38,867 bases of DNA. Source: Desulfovibrio sp. (GTDB lineage: Bacteria > Desulfobacterota > Desulfovibrionia > Desulfovibrionales > Desulfovibrionaceae). The stretch covers positions 1 through 38,867 of the forward strand of contig JAITHT010000016.1 in NCBI GenBank assembly GCA_031279825.1, read 5' to 3'. Positions 15,912 to 26,063 of the stretch are shown piece by piece; within the stretch, counting starts at the first letter, position 1; each line of letters starts with the position of its first letter. A program made the position numbers and the translations under genes. The notes under the pieces are model-generated. The model saw only the letters and a list, made by a program, of their open reading frames with translations. It searched no databases and had not been told where the DNA came from.

Positions 15912-18900
15912 TTAGCCTATTTCGGTCAGCTTGTCGGCCTTATACAGGTTGACGCAGCACGCCTTGGATTCCGGTATGGTCGTGTTGGGGTCGTAAGCCC
16001 CCACGGTCAGCCTGTTGGTGGAATCGCCGCATTTGGGCGTGGTCCAGCCGTAAGCAAAGGGCATGCCCACAAGATGCACGGTTTTGCCCATAATCGTAAA
16101 GGGGCGTATGCGCACCGTGACCATGGCGATGGCTTCCACGCGGCCGCGCGGGCTCTCTACGATCACGCCGTCACCGTTGGTGATGCCTTTTTCCCCGGCC
16201 AGTTGGTGGCTCATTTCAACATAGAGCTGCGGTTCGGTTTCAAGGAGGTTGGGCACGTTGCGCGTCTCACCGCCGCCGCACCAGTGTTCCGTGAGGCTGT
16301 ATGTGGTGAGCACGTAGGGATACCGGGGATCGGCGGGCGCCGCGATCTGATCCATGTCCGATGTGTGGTACTTGTAGACAGGACTGCTGATCTGGCTGGA
16401 GAAGGGATGTCTTGCCAGCGGCGTTTCCGCGGGTTCGTAATGCTCGGGGAAGGGGCCGTCCGCCGGGCCGGGGCCGTAGAAGTTGCCGTGCCCGTCTTTC
16501 ATCATGATAAAAGGCAGTTTGCCGTTTTCTCTGTCAGCCATGGGCGGCCATGGACCGTCCGGCACATCGCCCGCCCATTTGCCGTTTTCCCAGGCGATAA
16601 CGGCCTTTTTCGGGTTGAAGGGCTTGCCGTTCAGGTCAACGGAAGCGCGGTTGTACAGGATACGCCGGTTCACGGGCCAGCACCAGGACCAGTTGGGATA
16701 CAGACCGATAGCGGCCTGCATGGGCGTCTGGCTGCTGTTGCGCCGTTTCGACTTGTTGCCTTCTTCCTCGGTGTAGCTGCCCGTGTAAATCCAGTTGAGG
16801 GAAGACGTGCTGCCGTCGTCTTTAAGCGCGCCGAAGGTGGGCACCAGTTGGCCGCGCTTGTACGTCTTGCCTCCCACCTTGCTGTCGGCCCAGAAGAAGC
16901 CGTTAATCCTCCTGACCCACTCGTCCGCGACAAACTTGTCCGTCCAGTGCATTTTCAGAATGGGCTCGGGGAAGGCACCGCCTTCGGCCTTATACAGGGC
17001 GCGGATCGTGTTGAACAAAGGAACGTAGATGTCGGCAAAGTTACGGGCTTCGCCGGCCGGCTGCACGGCCTGATCGAACCATTGCAGCCAGCGGCCGCTG
17101 TTGCTGATGGTGCCCTCTTTTTCAATACGGTGCGCCGAAGGCAGCAAAAAGACCTCGGTCTTTTTGGTCTTGGGATCAACTCCCGGACGCTTCCAGTTAT
17201 CCGTGGTTTCCGAATTATGCAACTCGGAGCACACCAGCCAGTCCAGTTTGTCCAGGGCGGCGCGCATTTTGTTGGTGTTCGAGAAGCTGTTCATCGGGTT
17301 CACGCCGAAAATGAAACCCCCGCGGATCTTGCCGTGGTACATCTTGTCCATGACATACATGTAAGAATAGTCCTCGCCGGGCTCAATCTTCGGCAGCAGT
17401 TCGTAACAGAAGTCGTTTTCCTGGGTGGCCTCGTCGCCGAACCAGCCCTTGAGCAGGCTGACCACGTACTTGGGCCGGTTGCTCCACCAGTTGACGCTGT
17501 TTTTCAGGGTGGTTGCAGGCGTGTTGGCTTTCCGGTACTGGGCCAGAGTCTGCCAGGGAGCGCTAGGCATGGCGTTATAGCCGGGCAGGATGTGGTACAA
17601 AAGGGCGTGGTCCGTGGATCCCTGCACATTGGGCTCGCCGCGCAGGGCGTTGATGCCGCCGCCGGCCACGCCGATGTTGCCCAGCAGAAGCTGGATGAGC
17701 GCGGAGGTGCGGATATTCTGCACACCTACCGTGTGCTGGGTCCAACCCAGGGCGTAGAGAATGGTGCCGGCCTTGTCCGGTTTGCCGGTGGCGCAGAATA
17801 TCTCGTACACCTTCAGAAGGTTCTCTTCTGAAATGCCGGTTACGTCGGACACATTTGTAAGCGTATAGCGCGAGTAATGCCTGCGCATCAGATTGATGAC
17901 GCAACGCTCGTTTTGCAGTGTGGGGTCGATGACCGGACCGCCGTCAGGACCGGTTTCCATGGCCCATTTGCTCTTGTCGTATTTGCGGGTGGCGGGATCG
18001 TATCCGCTGAAGAGGCCGTCTTTGAAATCGTAGTCTTTGCCCACCACAAAGGCCGCATTCGTGTAGTTGGCTACATAATCCTTGAAGTAGAGTTCATTTT
18101 CAAGGATATAGTTGAGCATGCCGCCCAGAAAGGGGATATCCGTGCCCGAGCGAAGGGGCACGTGAAAGTCGCAACGGGCGGACGTGCGGGAGAACTTGGG
18201 ATCCACGTGCATGAGCGTAGCCCCGTTGTCCTTGGCCTGCATGATCCATTTGAAGGCGACAGGATGGTGTTCAGCGGCATTGCTGCCGATAATAAGCACT
18301 GCATCGCTATTTTTGATATCGATCCAGTGGTTGGTCATAGCGCCGCGTCCGAACGACTCTGCCAGAGCCGCAACAGTGGGGCTGTGTCAGACCCGCGCCT
18401 GGTGGTCCATATGGACAACACCCAGGCCGCGCATGGCTTGATGGATCACCGCACATTCCTCGTTGGAGGCGTGCGAGGTGCCCATGGCGAAAATGCTTTC
18501 CAGACGGTTGACCGTCTGGCCTTTCGCGTTTTTGAGGATCATGTCCTGATCGCGGGCGTCCTTGACGCGCCGGGCGATCTCATTAAGGGTCCACTCCCAG
18601 TCTTTCTCGACCCAGTGGTTGCTGAAGGGAGCCCGGTACAGGGGTTTTTCCAGGCGGTGACGGCTCGTGTACATGGTGAACAGAGCCGCGCCTTTGGCAC
18701 AGAGCGCGCCTTCGTTAACGGGAAAGTCCGGGTCTCCTTCCGTTGCAACGAGCCTGCCGTCGCGCACATAGGCTATGATCTGACAGCAGACCGAACAGAA
18801 GGGGCACACGCTGATCACTTCTTTGGCGCCCTCGATTTTGAGTTTGCCGGCATAGGCATGGGCATCTCCCAGGTCAAAGCCCAACTGTCCGAGCGTAAGA

Positions 18901-18953
18901 CAGACAATTCCCGCACTGACGCCTTTGAGAAAACTTCGTCGGGTGCTTTTCAC
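15912..18953 (-). CDS. fdhA: Formate dehydrogenase, selenocysteine-containing catalytic subunit
   Basis: This catalytic subunit (about 1013 residues) oxidises formate to CO2 at a molybdenum or tungsten bis-MGD centre in the periplasm. The Tat signal TRRSFLKG is near the N-terminus. The first [4Fe-4S] cluster is bound by CPFCSVCC and ALCAKGA. An in-frame UGA at 18387-18389 (codon 189) falls within HQARV-U-HSPTVAALAESFG, the position of the catalytic selenocysteine in this family, and the frame stays open on both sides. The GTG at 18953 starts VKSTRRSFLKG with AAAGGAGGGG upstream, which is better than the ATG 24 codons earlier. The upstream and downstream reading frames (15912-18338 and 18387-19025) are one gene. 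Confidence 0.95.
18340..18389 (-). promoter_or_regulatory. Selenocysteine UGA with probable SECIS region
   Basis: The UGA at 18387-18389 is followed by CACAGCCCCACTGTTGCGGC, which resembles the start of the E. coli fdhF bSECIS (UGACACGGCCC). A hairpin with a GGCTCT apex can be drawn, but the pairing is imperfect and I could not fold it rigorously. Position and family make selenocysteine insertion very likely. Confidence 0.6.
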
Positions 18954-19090
18954 GAAACCCCTCCTTTTGGGTTGACCGTTCACATAACAGCATGGACGGC
19001 CGGGGCGGCCCCGGCCGCACGACAAGAACCGCCGCCGACGAGCGGCGAACGAGTCTACAAAGCCTGAAGCGCTATAGCAGATTACCTTAT

Positions 19091-19208
19091 GAAACGTCGC
19101 ACTCGTCGTTTATGACGAAAGCAGATTTCGCCTATGTCTCGTGCGGACGGGAGCCGGCGCTTACGCTGCCGGTTGACAGAGCATGTTCGCTTTGAAAACG
19201 CTCTAAAA
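19091..19208. repeat. Dispersed repeat family R1, copy 2
   Basis: This stretch aligns end to end with 657-769, with shared blocks such as CGCTTACGCTG, CGGTTG, TTTCGCCT and CAGAGCAT. It occupies much of the 327-base gap upstream of fdhA, between fdhA and the FAD/rhodanese gene. No gene is evident in this gap. Any fdhA promoter must lie inside or next to the repeat. Confidence 0.6.
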
Positions 19209-19281
19209 ATGACAATGACTGCGTATTCATACAGCATAAAACACAGTTGCGCAATATGTTTCCGCAAAGTACATAATGTGA

Positions 19282-20955
19282 TTATTGATTAAGGGAATAA
19301 GGCCAGAGATCCATGCCGCCGTCCAGCGCATACAGGTCCGTAGCGCCCATGGCGGCGAGCCCGACGGCGGTGGCGCGCGCTTCGTCTCCTGTCGCGCAAA
19401 CCAGCACGAGCGGAGTAAAGCGGGGCACTTCGTCCTGAAGGCGCTTTTTGAGTTGAGGCAGGGGAATGTTGTAGGCGTCGGGCAGACAGCCTCCTGCCCA
19501 CTGCGCGCGCGCGCGCAGGTCCAGGGTAAAAAATTCCGCTCCCGCATGCCGTGATGCCAAAAATTCGTCAGGAGTTATGCCCTGGACGACGGTGTCCCAT
19601 TTATCGGCGAGAACGCCGGCCGCATTGCCGAGCATACCTGCCGGCAATCCTGACCAGGCGCGTTGCATGAGCGTTTCGATGCGGGTGCCGTCCGCCAGTG
19701 CGGCCAGTGCCATGGCAAAGAGTCCCTCGGCCGCCGCGCTGTCCCGGCCGAGGCACAACACCTGCGCGCCGAGCGGAGCGCGGCTTTTTCCGTCGCCGAT
19801 GAGGGCGAGGACAAGCCGGGACGCTTCAGCCTGCGAATCCGGGAGAAAAAGGGAAACGACGGCCTGCTCGGCGTTTCGCCCCAGGGCCTGCGCTTCAGCC
19901 AGGGTAAAACCCCCGCAGGCAAGGAACATGTCCGGCGATCGCAAGGCGCGCGCTCTGAGCGCGCCTTGCGGGAGAAAAGGCCCGCCGTCTCCGGAATCAC
20001 GGAGTCCGGCCACGGCGAGGGCGGCGCTGAGAGCGGCGGCCTCGTCTCCGCCGGGATAGACGGGCGCCCGTACCGCGCCCCCGGCAAGGAGCGCCGGAGG
20101 CACGGCCGCGCCGCTGCCTATGAAGCGCAGATTGAGACCAGCGGCTTCCGCAACGGTGTCAATGCGCCCGAAGGCGTCCAAGGTCACGCCGTCTTCGCGC
20201 AGAAGCGGATGCCGGGCCATAAGGGGCGCTGTCCACAGGCAGGCGGACACATCCGCCGGATCGCCTCCGGGCGGGCTGATCCGTTCAAGACGCCTTCCGG
20301 CGCCGTCCAGACTGCAGACGAGTTGTCCGGAGGCGACGCCGGGCAGAGGGATGCAGGCGACGTCCCGACCGAGGCGTTTGAGAATCAGGGCCAGAAGATG
20401 GGGTTCGACATCCGGCGCGTTTTCTCCGGTGCGAAGCCAGAGCGCTTTCAGACCGGCTTGCCTGACGAAGCAGACGGCTTCCAGGGCGGGCAGTCCGTTG
20501 CCCGTCACAATAACCGCCCTGTTTTTTTCTCCGCTTGCGAGAAGGGCGGCGTGCAGGGCGGCGGCAGGCGCGTTACGTTCGGGCAGGGGCCAGGCGAAAA
20601 CGTTTTCCACCCGCTGCAGGGCATGGGGAAGGCGGACGGCGGCGGGCGCCTCAACCACAAGATCGGTATAGCGTATGGTAAGTCTGCCTCTGTCGGCGCT
20701 GAGGGTTATTTCGCGCTGCGGCAGGTCCGGCATGATGTCACGGGCTTCCATAGCGGAAATTCCGTAAGGGCGCAGGGCTTCATAGTCAGACTGCTCCGTC
20801 GCTTTGTCCCCGTTGCTCCTGTCGCCTTCGGGCTCCTGATCCGGCAGCGGCGCCGGAAGAACAAGGTTGAGTTCGCAGTCGGGCAGGAGGTGTTTGATGC
20901 GGGCGGCACACGATATGCCCGGCATGCCTGCGGCAATGACGACGATGCGGCGCAT
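19282..20955 (-). CDS. FAD-type oxidoreductase with C-terminal rhodanese domain (divergent)
   Basis: A 557-residue protein with the layout of CoA-disulfide reductase-type flavoproteins: an N-terminal dinucleotide-binding fold (RRIVVIAAGMPGISCAARIK), an NAD-binding middle part (RAVIVTGNGLPALEAVCFVRQAG), and a C-terminal rhodanese domain at about 455-557 with the candidate Cys520 in LVLVCATGDEARA. The FAD motif GxGxxG is degraded, and the redox Cys that usually follows it is not visible, as the equivalent region reads YEALRPYGIS. It may have lost the disulfide reductase activity. The ATG at 20955 has AAGGAG upstream. Confidence 0.75.
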   Translation of the reverse strand: MRRIVVIAAGMPGISCAARIKHLLPDCELNLVLPAPLPDQEPEGDRSNGDKATEQSDYEALRPYGISAMEARDIMPDLPQREITLSADRGRLTIRYTDLVVEAPAAVRLPHALQRVENVFAWPLPERNAPAAALHAALLASGEKNRAVIVTGNGLPALEAVCFVRQAGLKALWLRTGENAPDVEPHLLALILKRLGRDVACIPLPGVASGQLVCSLDGAGRRLERISPPGGDPADVSACLWTAPLMARHPLLREDGVTLDAFGRIDTVAEAAGLNLRFIGSGAAVPPALLAGGAVRAPVYPGGDEAAALSAALAVAGLRDSGDGGPFLPQGALRARALRSPDMFLACGGFTLAEAQALGRNAEQAVVSLFLPDSQAEASRLVLALIGDGKSRAPLGAQVLCLGRDSAAAEGLFAMALAALADGTRIETLMQRAWSGLPAGMLGNAAGVLADKWDTVVQGITPDEFLASRHAGAEFFTLDLRARAQWAGGCLPDAYNIPLPQLKKRLQDEVPRFTPLVLVCATGDEARATAVGLAAMGATDLYALDGGMDLWPYSLNQ

Positions 20956-21040
20956 GGAAACTCCTTGAAGCATTTCGGATGTGAGACTCACCACTCGGCG
21001 TGGCCTGCGAAAATGAATTTCGCCTGCGCCTTATCCTTCG

Positions 21041-21080
21041 TTTCTTTGTGTTCTGAAACCCCGGCCAAGCGCGGGACGCA
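21041..21080. repeat. Shortened copy of the hairpin repeat family R2
   Basis: TTTGTGTTCTGAAACCCCGG and the following CCAAGCGCGGGACGC match the two outer parts of the R2 repeat found at 26963 and 27436, with the central hairpin part missing. It lies in the gap between the aminotransferase and the FAD/rhodanese gene. Bases 20990-21035 also show weak likeness to R1. Confidence 0.5.
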
Positions 21081-21184
21081 TGGATCTGGCCCATGTTACC
21101 TTATTGACTGTGAATGGCTCCAGGATCGAACGTGCCGCACAATACGCACAAGTCGCCTTATACGCAACAGGGGCGGAAAGCTTT

Positions 21185-22294
21185 TCAGGCTGCCGGCGCT
21201 TCCTGCAAGGCGTCGGCTATGGCCGCGAGCGCTTTATCCATGAGAGCGGCGTTCGCCTGGGCGCCCATATGCCCCAGGCGGAACACCTTGCCGGCCATGG
21301 GGCCGAAGCTGCCGCTGACGATCAGCCCCCGGTTTTTGAGGGCGCGCCGCCAGTCTTCCCATATGAACCTTTCCGGAATCAGGGCGGCGGTGACTGTGGG
21401 AGAACAGACGGCCTCCGGCGCGGCAAAGAGCCGTATGCCAAGTTTCCGCAGGCCTTCGCGGCATTGGTCGGCCACGGTTGTATGGCGCGCGAACACCTTT
21501 GCCGTTCCTTCTTCAAGTATGGCCGAGGCGCCGGCATGGAGCGCCGCCACGCCATGCCAGTAGGGAGTATAAGGGCAACGTCCGTCCGCCTGAACATGAC
21601 GGAAGGGCAAAATGGCGTCATAGCCCTGGTACGCCACCCGTTCCATATGACGCCACGCTGCCTGGCTGACGGCGATAATGCTCATGGACGGAGGTGCGGA
21701 AAGGCATTTTTGCGATCCCGCGAGCAGCAGATCGATATGCCATGCGTCGGCCTCAACGGGGACCCCGCCCAGGCTGGATACGGCATCCGCATACAGGAGC
21801 GGCACGTCCAGGCGCGTTTTCATTTCGCCGAGAGCCGCGAGGGGATTGAGCGTCCCCGAAGGGGTTTCGCAGTGTACGGCAGTGATCATGACCGGTTTGA
21901 CCCGGCGAATGGCCTCTTCAATGCGTTGCAGGCTGTCGTCCATGCCGATGGTGCCGTTATAGGGCAGAGAGACCTTTTCCACCCGGCAGCCGAAAGAAGC
22001 CGCCATGTCTCCTATGCCGTCTCCAAATACGCCCGTCCCCACACTGACCACCGGATCGCCCGGCTTGAGGCAGCTTTTCAGGGCGGCCCACAGCGCCAGC
22101 ATGCCTTCGCCCGTCATAAGCGCCACATCGTTGTCCGTGCCCATGAGAGAGGCAAGTTTTTTTCCCGTTTGCGCGTAGAAAGGCAGAAAATGTTCATCAA
22201 CCTGGCCCGAGCCGTAATCCTGATGCATGGCTTCAAGCACCCGTGGGTGAAGGGTGGTGGGGCCGGGGAGCATGGGAATCAGAGCGTGAGACAT
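21185..22294 (-). CDS. Class V aminotransferase (alanine-glyoxylate / serine-pyruvate type)
   Basis: A 369-residue pyridoxal-phosphate enzyme of the alanine-glyoxylate aminotransferase family. The N-terminus MSHALIPMLPGPTTLHPRVLEAM is typical. The cofactor pocket shows TGEGMLALWAAL, an aspartate in LLYADAVSSLGGVP, and the Schiff-base lysine in AGSQKCLSAPPSM at about residue 191. The C-terminal HMGAQANAALMDKAL also fits. It moves amino groups between small amino and oxo acids; phosphoserine, serine or alanine are possible substrates. It lies 75 bases downstream of an uncharacterised gene (22370-22945). Confidence 0.88.
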   Translation of the reverse strand: MSHALIPMLPGPTTLHPRVLEAMHQDYGSGQVDEHFLPFYAQTGKKLASLMGTDNDVALMTGEGMLALWAALKSCLKPGDPVVSVGTGVFGDGIGDMAASFGCRVEKVSLPYNGTIGMDDSLQRIEEAIRRVKPVMITAVHCETPSGTLNPLAALGEMKTRLDVPLLYADAVSSLGGVPVEADAWHIDLLLAGSQKCLSAPPSMSIIAVSQAAWRHMERVAYQGYDAILPFRHVQADGRCPYTPYWHGVAALHAGASAILEEGTAKVFARHTTVADQCREGLRKLGIRLFAAPEAVCSPTVTAALIPERFIWEDWRRALKNRGLIVSGSFGPMAGKVFRLGHMGAQANAALMDKALAAIADALQEAPAA

Positions 22295-22369
22295 GAGATG
22301 TTCCTCATATATTCCTCAGATAGCGACGGCGCGGAGGGAAAGGCCGGAGCGCGTCCGCGGTGAAACTCC

Positions 22370-22945
22370 CTATCGCAGCACTTCTTCGGGCAGTATGCCG
22401 GGGTTGTTCCGACGCCAGCGGGCCAGGGAGTCGCGCACGGGCGCGTCGGGCACGAGCAGTTCAAAGCTGATGTCCGGATCGTCGGGAGTTTCCGTCAGGG
22501 ACCAGGGATCGATTACCGTGTGCATTATTTCCAGGATCCATTGCAAAAGCTGCGTTACAGGCGCTTCAGCCAGAGTCGCCAGCAGGGATCTGGCGCCTTC
22601 AGCCTCCCGGGACAGGGGCGCCGCCCAGATGCGGCGGGCCATGTCCACCAGTTCGAGAGCGGGTGATGCCAGTTCGTCCACGATTTCCTCAAGTTCGTCA
22701 ACAGGGCATGTCCGCAAAGCGGCCATGGCTTCTTTCATGACGGGGACCGTCTCCTTGAGCAGCCTGTCGAGATCGAGGCAAAGCGCGGTAGCGGATTCCG
22801 TTTCTTCTTGCTCAAAGTTTTCGTCGGCTTCCGCGCGTTTCGCGCGGATCGGCACGGGGCGGATAAGCATGCCGGCTGCGAGACTGTGGGACAGAGGGCT
22901 GACAGCCTCCGCCAGAGCCGTGTAATATTCGGGTATCTGTGTCAT
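22370..22945 (-). CDS. Uncharacterised helical protein
   Basis: A 191-residue soluble protein starting MTQIPEYYTALAEAVSPLSH at an ATG with GGAGG six bases upstream. It is mostly helical and acidic, with repeated Glu-rich stretches such as ENFEQEETES and DELEEIVDELASP. I recognise no family. It sits just ahead of the aminotransferase on the same strand and may be cotranscribed. A longer frame upstream to 23206 lacks a good start and is not used. Confidence 0.6.
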   Translation of the reverse strand: MTQIPEYYTALAEAVSPLSHSLAAGMLIRPVPIRAKRAEADENFEQEETESATALCLDLDRLLKETVPVMKEAMAALRTCPVDELEEIVDELASPALELVDMARRIWAAPLSREAEGARSLLATLAEAPVTQLLQWILEIMHTVIDPWSLTETPDDPDISFELLVPDAPVRDSLARWRRNNPGILPEEVLR

Positions 22946-23242
22946 GGGGCCTCCTTGTTCGACTGCCGCATACACATTGCGTCTGTGATCCTGTGGCATG
23001 GCATACTTGAGAGGATGTTCAAAGCGGCAATGCTCAGGAGCATGGCGACTTTGACATTGCTCCGAGGGGCAGGACACGACGGATAGTGTATACCGCATGG
23101 TCCCGTTTGTCACTTGAGACGATGAGAGCATTTTCATAAGGAGTAAAATATAGCTGAGAAAACGCTGGTTTTTTCCGTTTGACGCCGTTGTTGCGCCTTT
23201 TTTCAAGAGGGGCGAATATGCTGTTTTTTTCGGGAGCCGCCG

Positions 23243-24022
23243 TCAGACGATGTTGCGCCAGACGAGGGAAATGAAGAGGAGTCCCAGAGAAAGGAGCAGT
23301 ACGCGCCTGATGAGCTTGGGGCCTTTGCGCAGGGCGAGACGGCTGCCGGCGACATGGCCGGCGATGTTGGCCAGCGCCATGGGCACGGCGATGGGGTAGC
23401 AAACTTTGCCGTTGACGATGAAGATGAACAGACTGCTGAGATTGGAGGCGAGAATAAGGGCTTTGGCCGTGCCGGAAGCGGTCAGCAGCCCGATGCCGAG
23501 AAAGCGGTGCAGGCAGAGGAGCATAAGGCTGCCGGAGGCCGGTCCGAAAAAACCGTCATAAAAACTTGTGCCGGCGCATACGAGCGGCGCGCCTAAGAAA
23601 AGAGAAACGCGGCCCGGGCGCGTTTCCCGCGTGTCGTCGCGTACGGGCATGAGAGTGAGCAGGGCGGCCAAAGGAAGGAGAGCGAGAATAATCCTGCCGA
23701 GCATGGCGTTATCGATATGCAGGGCCGCTTGCGCGCCGGCGCGGGAGCCGGCGAGGGAGAAGCATACGCCGGCGGCGGCCAGGCGCCAGTCCACCGCGCC
23801 GTTTTTGGCGTAGGCAATGAGCGAGGCCGTCCCCCCCATGACGGACATGAATTTGCCCGTGCCTAAGGCAGACTGCGGGGAAACGCCCGTCAGGAGCGTG
23901 GCGGGCAGCGAAAACAGGCCGCCGCCTCCGGCTATGCTGTCGAGCAGTCCGGCGGCAAAGGCCGCGAATACGAGAAAGCACATGCCAAGAGCGCTTACTT
24001 GAACCGGATCAGGCATATCCAT
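23243..24022 (-). CDS. TauE/SafE family permease
   Basis: A 259-residue inner-membrane protein with about seven or eight hydrophobic helices. It carries the signatures of the TauE/SafE sulfite and sulfonate exporters: AAGLLDSIAGGGGLFSLPA near the N-terminus, GTGKFMSVMGG, and FYDGFFGPASGS in the middle. These proteins are thought to export anions such as sulfite or sulfoacetate. The link to sulfate respiration is suggestive but unproven. It ends just ahead of an uncharacterised region and lies downstream of the Kef antiporter on the same strand. Confidence 0.88.
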   Translation of the reverse strand: MDMPDPVQVSALGMCFLVFAAFAAGLLDSIAGGGGLFSLPATLLTGVSPQSALGTGKFMSVMGGTASLIAYAKNGAVDWRLAAAGVCFSLAGSRAGAQAALHIDNAMLGRIILALLPLAALLTLMPVRDDTRETRPGRVSLFLGAPLVCAGTSFYDGFFGPASGSLMLLCLHRFLGIGLLTASGTAKALILASNLSSLFIFIVNGKVCYPIAVPMALANIAGHVAGSRLALRKGPKLIRRVLLLSLGLLFISLVWRNIV

Positions 24023-24076
24023 AAAGGTGCGCTACTCTACGCCCGTGCAGCGGGAGCCCGTAAAGCGGCCGTATCC

Positions 24077-26050
24077 TCAGCCCGCCGCAAACAGGGCTTC
24101 GGCCAGGTCCGCATCCGCGGAGGTCGAGAAAACGTAGACCGTATCTCCCGACTGGAGACGAAAGGTTCCGTCGGGATGGGCGAAGATCTCTTCATCCCGC
24201 TTTACGGCTATGACGGTAATATTGGCTTTCTGGCGCAGTTCGGCGTCAAGCAGGGTCATGCCGTCCAGTGACGAGTTTTGTTCCAAAAAAAACACGGATA
24301 CCGAGAAATCGGGAATATTTTTTTGCAGAGCGGCGATACTGCCTCCCCGCAGTTCCACGTTCCGCAACATTTCATAATTTTCGGCCCGCACTTCGCGGAT
24401 GACCCGTTGTATGTCGGAACGGGGCACCAGATAACGAGAAAGCACGCGGGTGAAGATTTCGATGGACGTTTCGAACTCTTCGGGAATGACGTCGCTGGCT
24501 CCCAGATTTTTCAGGGCTGCGATCTCGCTGAGAAAGCGCGTGCGTACCAGTATATGCACGTGTTTGTTCAGATGGCGCGCGATTTCGGTTATGCCCCGCA
24601 CCGCCGTCGGGTCGGAGATGACGATGGCGAGCACGCGTGCCGTGCGTATGCCCAAGTGTTGGAGTATGGCCGGATGGGTGGCGTCTCCGTGGAAAATGCT
24701 CTCTCCACGGGCCGCGTGCTGACGCACAGTATCGGGATTCATTTCCAGAATAACGTGGCGGATGCCGGCATCGCGCGCCGCGCGGGCGAGAAATTTGCCT
24801 CCCACTCCGTAGCCGATGATGATCAGATGATCCGAAAGCGTCGCATCAGCCTCGTCATTCTTTTCCGCTTCGTCGATGGCCGGTTTGCGGCGCCTGCGTT
24901 CCCATAGTTCCGCGACGGCGGGGCCGGCGGACAGCAGAAAGGGGGTGGCCGCCATGCTCAGAATGCTGGCGGCGAGAAAAAACTGGTAGTGCTCGCGGGA
25001 AAGCAGAGAGTGATCAAGGCCGGCTTTTGCCAGTACGAAGGAAAATTCTCCCACCTGGCAGATGGCCATGCCCACGATGATGGCCGGGCGGGCGGGATAC
25101 CCCAGCAGCAGGGCGCCGCTTCCGGCGATAATCCCTTTAATCGTCATCGCCAGCAGGGTGATTGCGGCCACTTCTCCGATATGGGAGAAAAAAAAGGTCA
25201 TATCAAGCAGCATGCCCACGGAAACGAAAAATACGCTGGTAAATACGTCCCGAAAAGGCAGGATGCCTTCAAGGGCGCTGTGGCTGTATTCGGATTCCGC
25301 CACCACGAGTCCGGCCATAAAGGCGCCGAGAGAAAGGGAAAGCCCCAGAAGGAAGGTCAGATAGGCCGTGCCCAGACATATTCCGATGACGGAAATGAGG
25401 AAGAGTTCCCGGCTGCGCGTTCCGACGATCCGGCGCAGAATCCAAGGCACGCCCTTGCGGGCCAGCAGAAAAATAATCCCGATGATGCTCAGCGTGCGCC
25501 CCGCGGTAAGAAGCAGGGAAGCGGCGTCCGCCTGCGTGGCGCCCGCCAGCAGGGGAACCGCCAGCATCATGGGCACGATGACAAGATCCTGATAAATCAG
25601 GATGGATAAACTGATGCGGCCTGCCGGGCTTTCTATCTGCGCGCGTTGTTGCATGATTTTGAGGACGATGGCCGTGGAAGAAAGGGCCATAAGAAAACCG
25701 ATGAACAAAGCGGAATTGAAGGGGATGCCCATCCCCGTGGAGAGCAGACAGAAAGCGGCGATGGTGATCGCCACCTGAAAGGTGCCGCCGAGGAATACCG
25801 GCTTTTTCAGGCGGATGAGTTCGCTGATGGAAAGCTCCATGCCGATGGAAAACAGCAGGAAGACCACGCCGATTTCCGACAGGGTCTCAACCGCGTGCGC
25901 CTCCTTGACCAATCCCAGCGCCGAAGGACCGAACAGCGCGCCTGTGATGAGAAAGCCCACTATGGGCGGCACTTTGATTTTGTGACAGGCGTAAATGACC
26001 AGGATGGACAGCAGGGCAATGATGACGAATTCGTGAAGAATTTCTTCCAT
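24077..26050 (-). CDS. Monovalent cation:proton antiporter, Kef/CPA2 family
   Basis: A 657-residue transporter. The first 380 residues form a CPA2 antiporter domain of 12 or so helices, with IVGFLITGALFGPSALGLV and AFMAGLVVAESEYSH typical of the family. A TrkA-N (RCK) domain begins HLIIIGYGVGGKFLARAARD at about 410 and binds nucleotide. A TrkA-C domain follows near the C-terminus (SGDTVYVFSTS). It would exchange potassium or sodium for protons, gated by cytoplasmic ligands. The gene starts 13 bases after the stop of a small exported-protein gene, so they are likely one operon. Confidence 0.9.
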   Translation of the reverse strand: MEEILHEFVIIALLSILVIYACHKIKVPPIVGFLITGALFGPSALGLVKEAHAVETLSEIGVVFLLFSIGMELSISELIRLKKPVFLGGTFQVAITIAAFCLLSTGMGIPFNSALFIGFLMALSSTAIVLKIMQQRAQIESPAGRISLSILIYQDLVIVPMMLAVPLLAGATQADAASLLLTAGRTLSIIGIIFLLARKGVPWILRRIVGTRSRELFLISVIGICLGTAYLTFLLGLSLSLGAFMAGLVVAESEYSHSALEGILPFRDVFTSVFFVSVGMLLDMTFFFSHIGEVAAITLLAMTIKGIIAGSGALLLGYPARPAIIVGMAICQVGEFSFVLAKAGLDHSLLSREHYQFFLAASILSMAATPFLLSAGPAVAELWERRRRKPAIDEAEKNDEADATLSDHLIIIGYGVGGKFLARAARDAGIRHVILEMNPDTVRQHAARGESIFHGDATHPAILQHLGIRTARVLAIVISDPTAVRGITEIARHLNKHVHILVRTRFLSEIAALKNLGASDVIPEEFETSIEIFTRVLSRYLVPRSDIQRVIREVRAENYEMLRNVELRGGSIAALQKNIPDFSVSVFFLEQNSSLDGMTLLDAELRQKANITVIAVKRDEEIFAHPDGTFRLQSGDTVYVFSTSADADLAEALFAAG

Positions 26051-26063
26051 ATTTTTGCGGCAT

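Noticed and set aside
15228-17831. An 867-codon open frame on the plus strand opposite fdhA and fdhB
   Set aside because: It is the mirror of GC-rich coding sequence in fdhA/fdhB, has no family pattern, and both minus-strand genes are certain.
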